From Micromussa lordhowensis (taxonomy: Eukaryota; Cnidaria; Anthozoa; Scleractinia; Lobophylliidae), in NCBI GenBank assembly GCA_964020085.1, contig OZ026605.1, forward strand, positions 399,701-463,700: a stretch of DNA of 64,000 nt, given 5' to 3'. The position numbers and the translations under genes were made by a program. This document shows positions 21,851 to 36,300 of the stretch, piece by piece. The stretch's first letter is position 1. Every line of letters starts with the position of its first letter. The notes beneath the pieces are model-generated. The model did no database searches. It worked only from the letters and a program-made list of their open reading frames with translations, and was not told the origin of the DNA.

Positions 21851-22150
21851 TAATTCATCCTGCGTCTTGTATCTGGAGAAAAGCATAATTCAAGGTAAAA
21901 ATTGTCAGCTTCCTATGTTGGATTCACTGAAGCAAGGTGATTATCATCTGGTTTTGCGGATGATGGAAGTCTTTCTACCACATGGAGTGACCCACGGCTC
22001 ATGTATAAGAAGTTATGTAGGACAGGCTACTATTAGCTTATTTGCCCAGTTCCCCTGCTAGCCGTCTTCCTTTATGCATCTGTGAAGTGGTACTGTGACT
22101 GCGAAAACACATCACGGGACTGGACAGTGATTGCGCCAGATCGTTTACGC

Positions 22151-22184
22151 TTCAATTCAATTCAATTCAATTCAATTTTAATTC
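22151..22184. repeat. (TTCAA)n microsatellite
   Basis: Five to six tandem copies of TTCAA followed by TTTTAATTCAAAC, 300 bases downstream of the ELP4 stop. Confidence 0.85.
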
Positions 22185-24009
22185 AAACTCTCACAAACAT
22201 TAATTCTACAAAGGTATCAGAAGAAAATAGAATACATATAGATATATACAAATAGAAGATGATCAATAATACTAATGAAATAATTTACAATTGGGATTAA
22301 AAAAAAATGAAGTGTTAACGAAGAAAGAAAAGTAGACAAAGGAAAACAATTAGTTGTAATGCTTTCAATCTCGAGATGATTTCATAGCGCGTTGTGATCA
22401 TTAAGTGACTTCGTTTTTTAATTTGCGAAATGCTCACGATATGGATGTTAAAGAGGATTTTTTTGGTCTCTTGCCCTGAATCGTGTCACCGTCGCTGCGT
22501 ACTAAAAGTGGTGTAGACTTGAATTGAATGGCTGAATTAGGCAGCTGGGCGCTTTATGGAGTGTCTTGAACTCGATTTGAACACTTTTTTGAATGCAGCT
22601 TGAACGTTTGAACGCACCCTGAATGCGCATGAATTGCACCGCTTAATTGACCTTACCCAGCGAATTATTCCAGTTGTGTAAGAGGCATCACTTCGTTTTT
22701 CATGGTAGTGAAATCTGACTGCAATTAACTAGCAGCTGTTCACAGAAGCCTTTCCTATAACCCCTCCGCTCTTTGGTGAATCATCCAGTCATTGCCCAAT
22801 ATATGCGCAAATTGGATGGGCCACAGATGATCTCTCGGCAAAAAATGAGAGCCTCTTTCGCTTTTGGGCTTAACTCAACCAAGCCTAAGCTGAGCCCGCG
22901 TAATTTGTTCGAAGCGTTGCAAGGGTCCTAAACTTGTCACCAGTGTTCCCGCCACCAAGACTCGGGAATTCTTAAGCGCTGTAGGGAGGGCGTACCAAAA
23001 TTATTTGTTTCGAATACTCATGAAGGTGTTTTGCATTCATGGCGACATGAATACGGGGAGAGGCATTGTTGGATTCTATTAAAGGTTCAGTTTTTATTAC
23101 GTATAAGCCGATTAATTCTAAATGAAATTATCCATTTAATGACGAGAAAAAATAGCATTTAATCTTTTAATTAATGGAATATGAAAATATTAAAAAAATT
23201 AGATCTGGTTTGTGAAATGTGAAGTCTGGATTGTGAAAGCCTTCTGGCCTAATGATTATCGATACAAATGCTATAATTGCGGGTTAAAAAATGGACCTTC
23301 TCATTCATTAATTCAACTTACGTTGAGGTTCCCTATATATTTAGTTCACATATCCGTGGTTCGGTGTTTTTGGCAAAGCATTTGTCATTTTTCCTGTGGA
23401 GTAAATACATTTATAAGTTATTGTCCGGCGTTAACTTGGAGATTTCAAGTTCACGGCATAAAGTATGATGTCCATTACACAAGAATAAACCATTCTTAAC
23501 TTTGTTAAAATAGCTCCCGGTCGCTAGATACAGCCTTCAAAATTTCTCGAGTGTAAATGTCGTGTCCTGCAAGTAGAAAAGTTGCTTGTTTGATGAGCGC
23601 GAAGCAGGAAGTTCTTTCAGCGTGTGTTGCGCTTTTTGTAATTTTACTGACCGACTTTTTTATTCAAAACTTAACATGAAAAATGAAGTGTTTATTTTGC
23701 TCTCAGGGCATCTCGGTAATGATACAGTAAATCACCTTATCTGTTTGACGCACAAGGCAAGGGGTTTGACGCATTTTATTTTAATAGAGACGTTTTACCT
23801 AGAAGGACGCGGCAAAGCGATCGTCTCTGTCTGCCCACCATTAAATTAGAGGGCACAAAAAAGGCTTTTTATTATCATGGTTGTACAGTTTTTAATCGTA
23901 ATTTGTAACTTTTTAATCGTAACTTTTAGCGTTTTTTAGAAACCGTATTCTACATTGTGATCATATTTTTAACTTTCTTATTTCATATTAGTAATTACTA
24001 TTGTTATTT

Positions 24010-24108
24010 ATATATTAGTTTTTATTATCTAGGGCCTCTAATGATAACAGTTGTTTTAACTGAAGGAGTTACCCTAGTCAAATAAAAGTATCTTCTTCTT
24101 CTTCTTCA
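24010..24108 (+). mobile_element. 3' tail of a LINE-like element
   Basis: A short stretch ends in AAATAAAAGTATC followed by (TTC)n at 24090-24107. A poly(A)-signal-like word followed by a short microsatellite is the usual 3' end of truncated non-LTR retrotransposons. No reverse transcriptase ORF remains upstream, so the family is unassigned. Confidence 0.45.
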
Positions 24109-25124
24109 CTGGTAAAATAAATTCTGGCATGTCTTAATAAGAAGATATATCCTCGATGGTTTTTCAAAGATACTCTTTACCTTCCAGCGAAACCTTGTAG
24201 CTTCCTCTGGCATTTAAGTGGGTTTTTGTTAGCTTTCGACTGGGTTTTGTTTCAATAAAAACCCTTGAAATTCCCTTTTTCATGCCGGTCTTTTGTTTAT
24301 TATGAGCAGATGGTTTCACAAGGCTTCACATTAACACTTTATAACCTGTCAACATTTTCTCTTTCATGCTAATTTTAATTCTTTTCACTTCTTTGTTAAA
24401 TCTCCTGCCCCGGGCCATTTTCTTGTTAACCAATACTGATTAGGATTGTGTTTTCGTTAAGTTGTTAATTATCGGATTTATTTGTGATAGGCCTCGGAAG
24501 GTTGTTTTCGTTTTCTATGAAATGAAAAGTCCAAATTTAAGGCAAAGCTTAAATTTCCACTTAAATTGAGAGCTAAAAGTATATCTGGGGCGTCACAACA
24601 CAAATTAGCTGTATCGTTTTTATAAATTTGGTATTTTTAGCGTCAATATCGAACTTTGAGCGGGGCAGCAGTTTCCTATCCAAAGTACATGAATTTCCAA
24701 ATTTCAGAATAAAATTTTATAAAACAAAAGTTATTTTAAACCTTGCCTGGCTAGCGACCTTTCGGGTCACATTATACCCTTAATTCAATAATCAGCGGGT
24801 GATTAGAATAATTAATTATCAACGGCTCCATAATGTCAGTTTGGGGGGTGGATGGTAACAAATATTTATAACGAGCGTAAGGTAACAAATATTTATAACG
24901 GCATTAATATTTCAGGAGATCTGGATAAATGGGCAAGCTAATAATTGGGCAATAATTTATTGAAAACAGCAGGTCGTGTTGTTTTAAGTTGTTATCGTGT
25001 TGTTTCAGTTAGGACAATCTTTCAATCACTGCTTTCTGTGTACTATTTATTTTGTGCAGGGATCGTGCAGTTGGTTAAAATAGATTTGAAAAACGTATAT
25101 CATCAAAGCTTTGTACTCAGAGAG

Positions 25125-25313
25125 CGTCCACATTACGGAGGAGAAATTTGAAATTTGAAAACGTAGCTTTATTTCTACGGTTACGTTAGGCCTACCATCC
25201 ACACAAATTCGTCACGAAAACGAAGTTTTTCGAAAACGCTTTTCAAACCGGAGGAATTTCAAAACGCCGGCTTTTCGTTTCCACCCAGGTGTACACATGG
25301 GTACCGGCGAATT
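25125..25313 (+). repeat. CGTTTTCG-type dispersed repeat joined to a SINE fragment
   Basis: TACGGTTACGTTAGGCCTACC, TCGTCACGAAAACGAAG and AAACCGGAGGAATTT match the copies at 33056-33372 (inverse) and 33823-34172 (same orientation). At its right end, 25281-25313 is a SINE fragment (CCACCCAGGTGTACACATGG). Confidence 0.7.
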
Positions 25314-28300
25314 GTTACGTGAACCTGAAAAAGTGCTGTAGATTAGGGGACTTCGGATGGACTAACCGCAGCAATACTCGAATAACTTGCTTCACATCGC
25401 TGACAAATATATTATCATTCGTTTCCAAATCACTGGTAATTCGAAACCTTTCGAACTACACAGATATCACAGAAGGAAATGTTATCATCGCTTGCTCATG
25501 TTATCTCCGGCGAGAACGTGGCACTTGACCATGCCATCCTCACTGTTCAGGAACTAACTGGTGCTCAGAATAAAACCAGGTTAAACAGTTTTTATCAGAT
25601 TAACCAATTCAAAGTCGACCTCTGTGCGCCCTTGATAGACCTTGCGATAAAAAAAAAATTAAAAACATCACTTCGAAATTAAGTGAATAAAGATGGTGAA
25701 TTTTCGAATTCTCGATGCGATTTTCGCTTGTGTTTGTTTTTCATTTTTATCTTTTTAATTATTTTTATTTTATTTATTCATTTATTTTATCAGTTGCACT
25801 TTTAAGTGTTGGTGTGGTTGTGAAATAATCTCGCGTGGGTCTGGATAGATAACTTGAATTTTTTTTAATTTATTATGTGTATTTAAGGTTTTGTTTTGTC
25901 CTTTTTTCACTTGTTTTTGAGATTATAGAGATGAGATAAGGAAAACTCATTTGCCTTTGAAGAAATGTTTGATTTTAATTTTGATACGGATCTGTGAGTG
26001 ATGTAGTCAGATGCGGAAAAAAATCTCCCTTTCAAATGTTAATCTTGATAAAAACGTTCAGTGCCGGTTTTTACAACGCTCTGTGAGTTCAGTAAGACCT
26101 TTTTAGTTTCTTAGCAGGTTTACACTATCTTTCCATCGGTTTGTTTTGAGGTTCTCATAAATTTAATTTTGAACATCACTTTTGAATATCTATGGGTGAA
26201 ATGAATATATGGAAAATTATCATCGCACAGTACATTATAATCCCAAACAAAACATTGTTTTTTCTACAAGCTTTTTTTTTTTACAAGAAGTTCTAAGTAG
26301 CTTTGAAGACTGGGTGAGCTTTAGATGTATTTTAATTTTTAAATATCGTGTTTTCATTTTACAAACTGACATATTGTTTTAAAAGGACAATTTCCCATTA
26401 GTGCTTTGTTTGTGTAAGAGTTTTATTCAGATTATTTCGTATGGTGAGGCGCGGCGTTTTAAGTGTACTTTATTCTACGTTGACGGTTTGTTGTATGTAA
26501 CAGAAATCACACTTTTCTCACGAATATTCTTCCGTTGTTTAAAATGATTTTGAGTCAGAAGTGTTGTCAGCTCTACAGTCTGTCTTGCCGGGTGAAAACC
26601 GAGGAATGAAAAGAAACAAACAAGATATGCATCTGTATAGATTTGATCTTGAAATTACATACTACTTCAGAAAACCAGATTTTCATTTCCGATACAAGTT
26701 CAGTTTGTTGTCCTAAAACGAACAACGCGTCATTACGCAAGCGTGTAAAAAGTTTGGGTTGATTTAATGAAATCAGAATAAAATCATCGTGATTTCCACC
26801 TTCCTCTGTAAACAGTTTTTTAACTTTTGATATTCCTCCTCAATACCCCTGTAGCCAAGTTTTTAACTTCTGACATTCACAACACAATTGGTTTGAACGA
26901 CAAAGAGAATGTGGTCTTCTAAAGCCCATCTTCTCAATCAGCTGCCTCAATATTTGCTTTACCCAATCGTTCTTCTTCACGGCCGAAATTAGGACGAAAA
27001 TTTGGCTAATCTTCCTTGGGTCATCTTTTGAAAACCTTTTCACGATTAAAATTGTAGCTGCTAAAAGTTTCCTAAAAAAATAAATCATAGCTTTAAATTA
27101 AAATTGGAGTAAACAATCATTGACCCTGTGTATTGACCTAGAGCTTGTTAGTATTCTTGAAAACTCCGTATTATAGAAGCGCTGGAACAATTCGCGGAAA
27201 CGATTGCGTCATTTCGCGCGGGAAAGGGCGGGAAAAGACGAGCCGTTCACTGCATCTTACGACGTGATCTACTCTTGATTTTGTACCCACTGAATTGGCC
27301 GAGAAGAAAACATCTCCCTGATTGGTGGAATAAACTACATCAGCGCGCAGATTAGCTAAATCATTTCTTGAAGCAGTTAAACACGAAACCAGTAGAGAAG
27401 CTCTCCGCCCTGCAACTACTAAATTGCTTGGGGGGGGGGGGGTTATAGAAAGCCAGTTCATGAATGTGTTTATTTTATTTTTACTGGATAGTGAATGTTT
27501 TTGAGTGACAAGCGTATGAAGTCTTCATGTAAGAAGAAAAGAGAATTAGCTTAGATAAACTTATTGCAGAACGATTGGTTTTGGATTAATCGAACTTCAG
27601 TTGCAAGACATTTGGCTTCAGTTAACAATTCTGTATTTGAAACCTTGGTTATTAGCTAGGATTAAAAGTGCGTTAAGTATGGTCAAACGACACGATCTGC
27701 TGCGACCGTTTGATCACTTTCTGTCGCTTGCAGGGCATAAACGTGTGGTTTTAAGACCAGCTGGAAGCGATAACCAACGTTAGATCAGATACACGGCGCT
27801 TGCCTCTTGCCTAATGGCTTTTAGCATTAGGAATTGATTGTTCCTCGCAGACACGTGCGTCATCGCTCGTAAATGAGACATGGAGCAAATGGCGCAAAGA
27901 TTCATGAGCAATTAAATGTCTTCAATATGCTCTTTGGCGATCGACTAAGGGCGAGACTTACGTCGGTCGCTTTGCTTTACATTGCGCTGTCTATTGTAAA
28001 CCTACTTTAAGCCTCCTTAAGAATTACAAAAAGAGCTCTCGCGCGGAAATAATGCGAAAAATCCTTTGCTTCAAATATCGAACACATCTGGCAAAGTGAT
28101 AGAGAGGGAAAACCTAAACTGAAATCACCAGTTAAAATATAAATGGCCATGGCTGTTTTGATGTGAATTTTTAGCATTTTACGTCAATTTAGAAGAAATT
28201 ATTTCAATCTTTTATGAATATGAAATGGTCAGACCGCCGGTGTAACGATATTATTGAAGGTGAACACTAGAAAGAGCTTTTTTAATTCAAGGTAAAGATT

Positions 28301-29782
28301 GCACGAAAGGCTGACGTCAGGCATGTAAACGACTGATCAATTACCTGATCACCTATTTCCCAATTTTTGTCTTTTGTAATCATTTCCTGATTTCGTTTCT
28401 GGTACTAAATAATAATAAACAATTTTAGCTGCGGTTTTGCTGCACTGCTACTCCCAATTCGCTGTCTTCTTTTAGGGGAATTAAATTTTATTTGCGTTCG
28501 TTTCAATTTCTAATTTGGAATCACCCGTGGCGTGGAAGCTTAATCAGTAAAAGCGGCAACTAAATTGCGTAATTTCTTCATTTGTTTGAAGATTCCCGAG
28601 CCAACCGGGAGGTGGAGAATTGGCGCATTGTCATGGTCAAGCTGTGGTTAGCTTTGTTCAGCAAAACAGATCGACTTATTTTCGTTCCTGTTAAGGGATA
28701 GACGAGAGAGAAGTTGGCGTCGCGGTTCTGGCAGATTTCATCTCGTTGACGACACATGAGCAACCAGATGGCACCACATGAGAGCATGCGCAAAGGCCAG
28801 CCCACTCGACGCATGTGCGTCAGAACCAAGGGTCGGAAACGCTGTCTCATTGATCCCGTCAGAACGTGGCTGTCATCATTCGTGGAAAAAAAACCTTTCT
28901 TTTACAAATTCCGTGTAATCATGTCCTGTCTTTGCCGACTCGTTTCAACCCTTAGGCATCGACCACGATAAGCAGAAAATAAATTGTCCCTTTTTTTCCT
29001 TCCTTTAGATATTGTCCCTCTGTTTTACCCGTGAAGGACTCATTGTTTGGCTAGTTCCGCACCTAGTGTTATCATTAAAATGAACCAAAATGTGAAAATG
29101 CACCACCAAGCTTATTTTTATTGATGACCCAGAAGCTATGAAGTGCATTCAAATGCTTTCCTGTTCACTGAAGGCAGGTGGCACACTTAAAGCAGCGCGT
29201 GCGCATTCAACCTCAGCATTGTTTATAGAATCTCGCGGCTTCTGAATAACGAGAAATATTTTTTTTAACAACCTCAGGGGGAAACACTGAGCTTAAAGGA
29301 GATTGCGAAGAGTGATTTTCCCGCTCGCTTCGAACCAGTTGAGTCGCACTTTATCAAAGTTTTACGATCCGTCAAGATCCACAATATTTCACAGTTTTAT
29401 GCCCAAGAAGTCGAAACTGGCTTTCACATTTTGGGCACAGAGTACAAGATTTACTTTTTCGCAAGACTGGACTGCAATTAATGGTGTGTGTTATTGACAG
29501 TTCGCACTAGAAGTTCGAGCACAGGAAAAGTACGAGGCCTGAGCAAATTGTCTGAGAACGTACAAAGTATTAAAGAGTCGCTCTGTTGAACTCTTTAACA
29601 AGCTATAATGCTGCGCAGGCGAATGGTAATGTGGTAAATAGGTCTTTGTGCCGCATAATTCAGTTTTATTTCTTATTCGCGTGGTGTAATATTCCAGAGA
29701 AAAGAAGAGGAAATTTGGTGCTTTTCCCGACGCGCAAGGCAATTACGATGAAAAGAGCAAGCCTATAGCGTATGTTACGGCT

Positions 29783-30337
29783 ATGTCGTTGAAGGACATT
29801 CGTTTCTCGTCTCCAGAGGACCCGCGTGCCAATGAAAAGGTCGTGATTAATGTCGGTGGTATACGGCACGAGACCTACACAGGTACTCTTAAAAATATCC
29901 CTGATACAAGATTGTACTGGATCACAGAAAATAAAACACAGCTGCCGGAGTACGACCCCAATACGAACGAGTATTTCTTCGACCGCCATCCGACAGTGTT
30001 CGCGCAAATTTTGAATTTCTACCGCACGGGAAAACTTCACTGCCCCAATGATGTGTGTGGCCCGTTATTCGAAGAGGAGCTGGCGTTCTGGGGAATTGAT
30101 GAGCTTCAAGTCGAATCATGCTGCTGGTTGAATTATAAAAAACATCGAGAAGCGCAAGCGAATTTGGATACGTTGGACGGCCATGATTCTGACAGAGATA
30201 GCCTTTCTGACATGGACATGACAGTTTACGGCCTGGTCGCCGAAGGCATTAGGAATAGAAATCGTTCTTTTTGGAGAAAATATCAGCCTAAAATTTGGAC
30301 CACATTCGAGGAGCCTTATTCTTCGCGCTTGGCTCAG
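29783..30337 (+). CDS. Channel exon 1: T1 domain and T1-S1 linker
   Basis: This exon codes for residues 1-185. It begins with ATG in MSLKDIRF, covers the whole T1 domain and the linker EEPYSSRLAQ, and ends at CAG with the donor GTTAGT. The ORF continues 12 codons into the intron before a stop, which is not expected to be used. The upstream frame lacks another convincing start close by. Confidence 0.92.
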
Positions 30338-33300
30338 GTTAGTGACAAAGATCTGTATGAAAGAAAAACATGATTCTAATTTGCGCTTCATTTCGCTTGT
30401 GTATTGTCAATATTGTTTAATTTTACACGAATCGCTCATGAACTGCAGAACTCGGCTTGACGTACCTATGTGATGCGTATTAAGCCTTGACCATTTTATT
30501 TATTTGAATATCATGGCAAGAATTAGAGTCGTTTAGTATTGTGTGAAAAATATTTTGACCAAGGTCAGTGTTATTTTGGTTTCCAAGTGACACTAGCGAT
30601 AAACTCTTCGGAAGGCGCACGGTTTACCACTAAGTATTACATATTATTTACACTCGCTACCGACGGAACACGGCATCTGATTAACAACCCGGTACTGCAC
30701 AGTTTCTTTTTCATTTTTCTCATTAATCGAAGTGTGATACAAAACTGCGATATGGTTTCTACGACAAGATTTTCGCCAATTTACCCATACAAGCGAAGCG
30801 TTGCCGCTTTGTCATTCCGCACAAAGGAGAACGTGATTGTGAACGCTGAAAGGCGAAGTTGTGGTGTTTATAAGTTAATCGTGCTCAAACAAACAATCTT
30901 AAACGCGAACACTTAGGTCGCTCAAGATTAAATCCTTGTGCAGAATTATCGCGGTGATATTTCCTCTGCTTTTACGAGGATTTACGGATCAGTCGCTCTG
31001 ACGAAGAAGTCATGTTAATAAACAATATAAGTTTGCGACCACAGAGTGAAAGTGAGACCTGAATTTCACCCGAGGTTTGCGGCAGCTGGTTAGCGAGCAC
31101 GGAAAAAGAAAATTAATTTCAAATTGAAGTTTTGCGTGAAGTTTTAGGGTGAATTTTCCAAAATGAAAGCTTCTCTGACAGCTTTTTGTTTTAATGGAAA
31201 AATTAATGAAAATTTATGGTAAATTGGTGATTTTTTGACACAATAGTGAATTTAGAGTGAAGTAAATAAACCACTATCGCTGTCTTCATTCAGTGGTCGA
31301 CATTTGCTTCAATTTTTCCTTTTAAATCCGTTCATTTCGAAAGAAAAATCGTTTTCTGTGCGTGGCAAAGTGACCGCGAAATTACCGATACTTGAAGATC
31401 TTTATTTCAATATATTTTGAAAATCAATTTCGTTCTAACATTAACTGTAGTTGTAGATACGATTTAAAACCGCTTGATCACGCATGCGTGCTACGTCGGT
31501 CATCAAAATTCTCAATGTATTGAATGAAACTTAATCTGAGTCAGTTTTTCATGAACACACTGGGCTGATATAGAATAAATTGCTTAGTATTAAGGTAGCA
31601 TTTCCGTAACAAAATAGAAAACTAACAGCGCTCGATCGGCCTACGCAATTTTAATTTTCGAAGAAAAAAATTTGAAGGTTTAGTTCCGAAGCGTAATAAG
31701 AACTGGACTGAAATAAAATATATCATAAAATCTAAGCAGTGAACAGATATATCGACTCTTTCTCTTGCGCATGTAAATTAAAGTTGTGGATTTTACCATT
31801 TTATTCCAAAACGTCATGTAGTAAAGTGTAAAATTTTTCATTTGCTATCTTTTAAATCTCGCTAGGTTAAGCTGAATGGCGGAAGCAAAGCGTACCATCA
31901 TTTCGCGAACCTTCTTGTTACGAAAAACTTGACAGATTATGAAATATCTACGACAACAGACACCGAGAAAAATAAATAATATCTTGACATAAATATGCAC
32001 TTGCAGTTACAGGCGGCGAAACCTCATCATTTGAAGTTATACGTCTTCCACAAAAGATTGTCGCATTTATTCGTTACATTTTTTTAAAGTCTTCGTTTTT
32101 GGATGTATTTTTTCATCTCACTTAGAAGAGATGAAAAGGTTCAATTATGGCGTTGTGGTGTAGATTCTTTGGGGATCCTTTTAGGCGCTTGTCTCGTCTC
32201 GTCTAGGAAACCCTCCAATAACAGCTTGTTAATAATGATCGATTTCATTATGCAAAGCACAAGTCGAAGCAGAAATGGCTTCATATCCCGCAGATTTTCA
32301 CTACCGCTAATTGTTTGCAATTAGATTTAAGCTATAAAGAAATTAAAACTTTGGGTCTAATTATACGTAAGAAATGCGATTGCAAAGTCTAACGCGGCCC
32401 GCACTCGGAAGCAAAGACTTAGCCTGCAGTTTGGCCGGAGAGGCAAAATTTTGCTCATTACGGTCTTTATTTACTCTTTTCATTTACGTAATGAGTGCAT
32501 GGACTGCGTGATCTGTTTTAGAATCATTGCTGATTTTTCCAACGGTGCAGCTCAAAACTACTTCATTTAGGAATCATTATGTAAGCTTTAAAAAGCCGCT
32601 AGTTAGTTAGTAAAATCAATTATAACGGACTGATTTTGCTTTTAATCCAACACCCGTGAGATGCACAAACTTGCGCGTCGATATGGCTTCAATCCAAAAA
32701 CGGCGGGCTCTGAAAAAGGGGAAAGAAAAAGCGATAACACGTACCGGGAGTTGATTGTTGCCTAGCTTTTACTCACAACATCACATAGTACCTATTGACC
32801 CTGAACAATTGTCAGGTATAAATTTATTATGAAATTCATTGTCTAACTCTATACATATGCCTCACATCAGTTAAGCACACATGACCGCCGGCAAAACAAC
32901 TTAAAATAAGCCATGACATTCGCATCCATTTAAGACCGGTCTGACAGGTTATTTGCGTCTTTTTAAAGATAAACAGTTTTCAGTAAAAAATGTACGGCTG
33001 TCCCGAAACTAAACTCATATGTCTAACCGACGAGCTCAGTCCGAGCGGGGTCTGAGGCCCAGTCCACATTACGCCGGAAGAATTTGAAAACGCAACAACT
33101 ACCGTACCGGCCATTTTGGATTTGTGTTTGAGGAAAACTCGGGCAGGAAAATCGCATTATGATCGTGATGTCATCGTCTTCGAAACGCTCCGCTTTCAAA
33201 ATATTTTCCGTCCGGATTAAAACGTCAAGCCGTTGCTTTCAAATTCCTCCGTTTTGAAGAGCGTTTTCGAAAAGTTACGTTTTCGTGACGGATTACATGT

Positions 33301-36300
33301 AGTGTGGTCTGCAGACCTAACCGTAGAAAAAAAGCTGCGTTTTCAACTTCCCCCGGTGTACTGTGGACGGACGATCTTCCTCCCCACATTTGCACAACAC
33401 GGGTGAAGCTTTTATTTGCTCTCTCATGTATTTAATGAGTGCCTGACCACTTTAAGAATCGTAGCTATGTTTTCTCAACTCTAGAACTCAAAACTATTTT
33501 ATTTAGGAATTCTTGTGTAAGCTCAAGAAGCCTCTTGTTAGTAACTTCAATTGAAACTGGCACATGAAATACCCAAACTCGCGTGTTAACATGCTTTAAT
33601 TTTAACTGAAAATAGAGAAGCGCCGAGCTCTGCAAGAGGGAAAGAATTCCCTTTAAAGCGATAACACCGACTGTTGCTCATGAAAACGGAATTCAACACA
33701 ACTCCACATGAGGCGTCTAGACATTTGACAACTGATTTATGTCGCTCTCTGAGGGCTGCTTTCCATATGGTCGCTGCGATCGTTTAGATAAAACTTAAGT
33801 CTATCTCAAGCAGCGCCCACAGTTGAAAACGCAGCTTTCTACGGTTAGGCCTATTGTCCACACTAATCCGTCAGGTCACGAAAACGGAGCTTTCCGAAAA
33901 CGCCCATCAAACCGGAGGAATTTGAAAACGCCGGCTTTTTCTCAGTTTTTGTGTGGACGGAAAACATTTTGGAAACGGAGTTTTTGGAAACCGATGAACT
34001 CGCGATAATCATGTGATTTCCTTGACCGAGTTTTAGTCAAACACAAATCCAAAATGTCCGGCGATGGTTGATTTTTAAATTCCTCCGTCGTTGTGTGAAT
34101 GGAAAACATTTGATGCGTTTTCAGAGTGAAGCCTTCGTTATCAATTCCTCCGGCGTTGTGCGGACAGGGCCTAGGCGATCGTTATCGCGTTACATATGAT
34201 CACTACGACCGCTGAACGTTTTCTGTAGCAATCGTAAAGATCGTATAGAAATCAGAAACGAAAACGTGGCACATCTTGCGCTTATTTGGCGTTTCTTGAC
34301 GTATTTTGCTGACTTTCGTGCTGACTTTGTTTTGAGAGGTTGTCTAGGAGTTTCTTTCAGCGTTAGTTTTCATAACATTATACGGCGTTTAAGAAAAACC
34401 ACAACAGCAATGGCAACGAGAACGTTGCTGCCAAACAAAGGGTTTAACGATCAGGGGCCCGTTTCTCGAAAGCCCCGGAAACGTTTCGGGCCCGTAAAGC
34501 CATTTTAAGTTCATCTGTATCCAAAAACGGATAAGTGTATACGCCTGAAACGTCTTGTGTGAAGAGAACCTCTGTTTATGTTAAGAATACGTGAATAAAA
34601 CAGCTCTGAAATCATAAGCTTCGAGATTTTGCTATGGCTTTTCGGGCCCGAAAAGTTTCCGGGGCTTTCGAGAAACGGGCCCCAGGCCCGGGTTGTTCGA
34701 AAGGTGCATAACGCTATCCATCGGAGAACGTGAGCCACAACTGCTTATTTTTTTTTAATTTCTGTCGTATTTGACGCTGTGTTCCATTGTCAGTTTCGAG
34801 ATGAGCTTGACATTGAGAAACAAGCTCAATGACTTTAGAGTATCGAGAGGTTCTTAGAGGTTCGTTTTTGAATCGACGTTGTCCTCAGTCTCGCCGTCGT
34901 GGTTACTTTTAAGATTAAAAACTCCATAATTAGTGTCGGTTTCTAAGTAACTGTACAAGATATTATGAGTGTTGCTTTCATTGCAAAGCCAAATCTTCCA
35001 TTGATAACATTTTTTTTTCTTTTTATGGTAGGTTATTGCTTTCACGACACTGATTCTTATTCTGACCTCCGTCATAACGTTTTGTCTAGAGAGCGTCCCC
35101 TACTTCGAGGACAAGTCATCGACTCAGTATGAAGTGCTTTACGTCACTGACATTATCTGCGTGGCTTGGTTTACGTTCGAGTTTGTTATTCGCCTTATCT
35201 TCTGTCCGAGGAAGCTCCAGTTTATCAAGAAACCCATGAACTGGATCGATTTCGGTGCGATCTTGCCGTTTTATGTGAATCTCTTAATCAAATCGTCCAA
35301 TATCAAAACCATTGTTGTTCTCCGGGTCGTCAGACTTATTCGTGTGTTTCGCATCTTCAAATTATCGAGGCATTCCTACGGGCTTCAGATCTTGGGGCAC
35401 ACTCTAAGGTCGAGTTGTAGTGAGCTGTTTCTCTTGGCTTTCTTCTTAAGTATAGGTGTGGTGATTTTCTCAAGTATTATTTATTACGCTGAGAAAGACA
35501 TAGTGAACACAAAGTTCACGACAATTCCAGCCTCCTTCTGGTGGGCCGTGGTAACCATGACTACGCTCGGCTACGGAGACATGGCGCCGGAATCTTGGGA
35601 AGGCAAGATTGTTGGCTCGTTTTGTGCGATCAGCGGTGTTCTCATGATTGCGCTTCCGGTTCCGGTCATCGTCAGCAACTTCTCACTGTATTACTCGCAC
35701 GCCAAGGCGAGGCTCAAGCTACCGAAAAGGAAAAGACCGCTGATCATTGGTGCGGCTAACGCGCTCAAGGTCGCTCAGTCGTTCGTGACTCAAAGCAGCC
35801 CTAACATTTCCACAGGGATGGCGAATCGCAACGAGAGAGAAGATCAAAACGATTCGGACATGGACGAGTCGCGCCCTACCAGTAGAACACGTCGGTCTCC
35901 CCAGACCAGTTTTCGGTCCACTTCCCGTGGGAGTCCGATGCCGGGACCAAGATTGCAAAACCCGAATACCATGATCACCCCTCCTTCGCCAAGAAACTCA
36001 CTGCTAACATCGGGATATGTCCCGAGACGAAGCAGTTTGTTGGCGGTACCGGAGGCAGAACGAATCGAGATTGAAATGGACGAACGAAACCCTTCTTGTT
36101 CAGTATTAGTCGGTGAAAACAACTCGCCGGAGTTGGTCAGCAAAGAGAGTGCATCCCAACAGTCGTCACCTTCAGGAATTAATTTCACTTTCAGGAGCCC
36201 CGACCAAACTTCCGAAGTGTCCTCGGTAGCAACGACGCTGAGTCCGAAAAGAAGCGAAACTGCGAGTGCGAGCTCTCCAAATGGATCCCAAACCCCGCCC

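Larger units (their letters stand above)
21851..29782. other. Intergenic region between ELP4 and the potassium channel
   Basis: This 7.9 kb has no gene I can support. It contains a (TTCAA)n tract (22151-22178), a LINE-like 3' tail ending in (CTT)n (about 24010-24108), a copy of the CGTTTTCG repeat (25125-25280), a SINE fragment (25281-25313) and a run of 13 Gs (27431-27443). The last part should hold the channel promoter and 5' UTR, but I cannot place a transcription start. Short ORFs such as 23212-23499 and 28578-28850 lack domains and splice context. Confidence 0.5.
30338..35031 (+). other. Channel intron 1, repeat-rich second half
   Basis: This 4.7 kb intron has no supported exon, because the T1 linker joins S1 directly as in other Shaw channels. 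30338-33050 shows nothing recognised. 33056-34172 holds two inverted copies of the CGTTTTCG repeat, 34454-34683 a hairpin, and 34686-34735 a fragment beginning CCCGGGTTGTTCGAAAGGTG. Confidence 0.7.
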
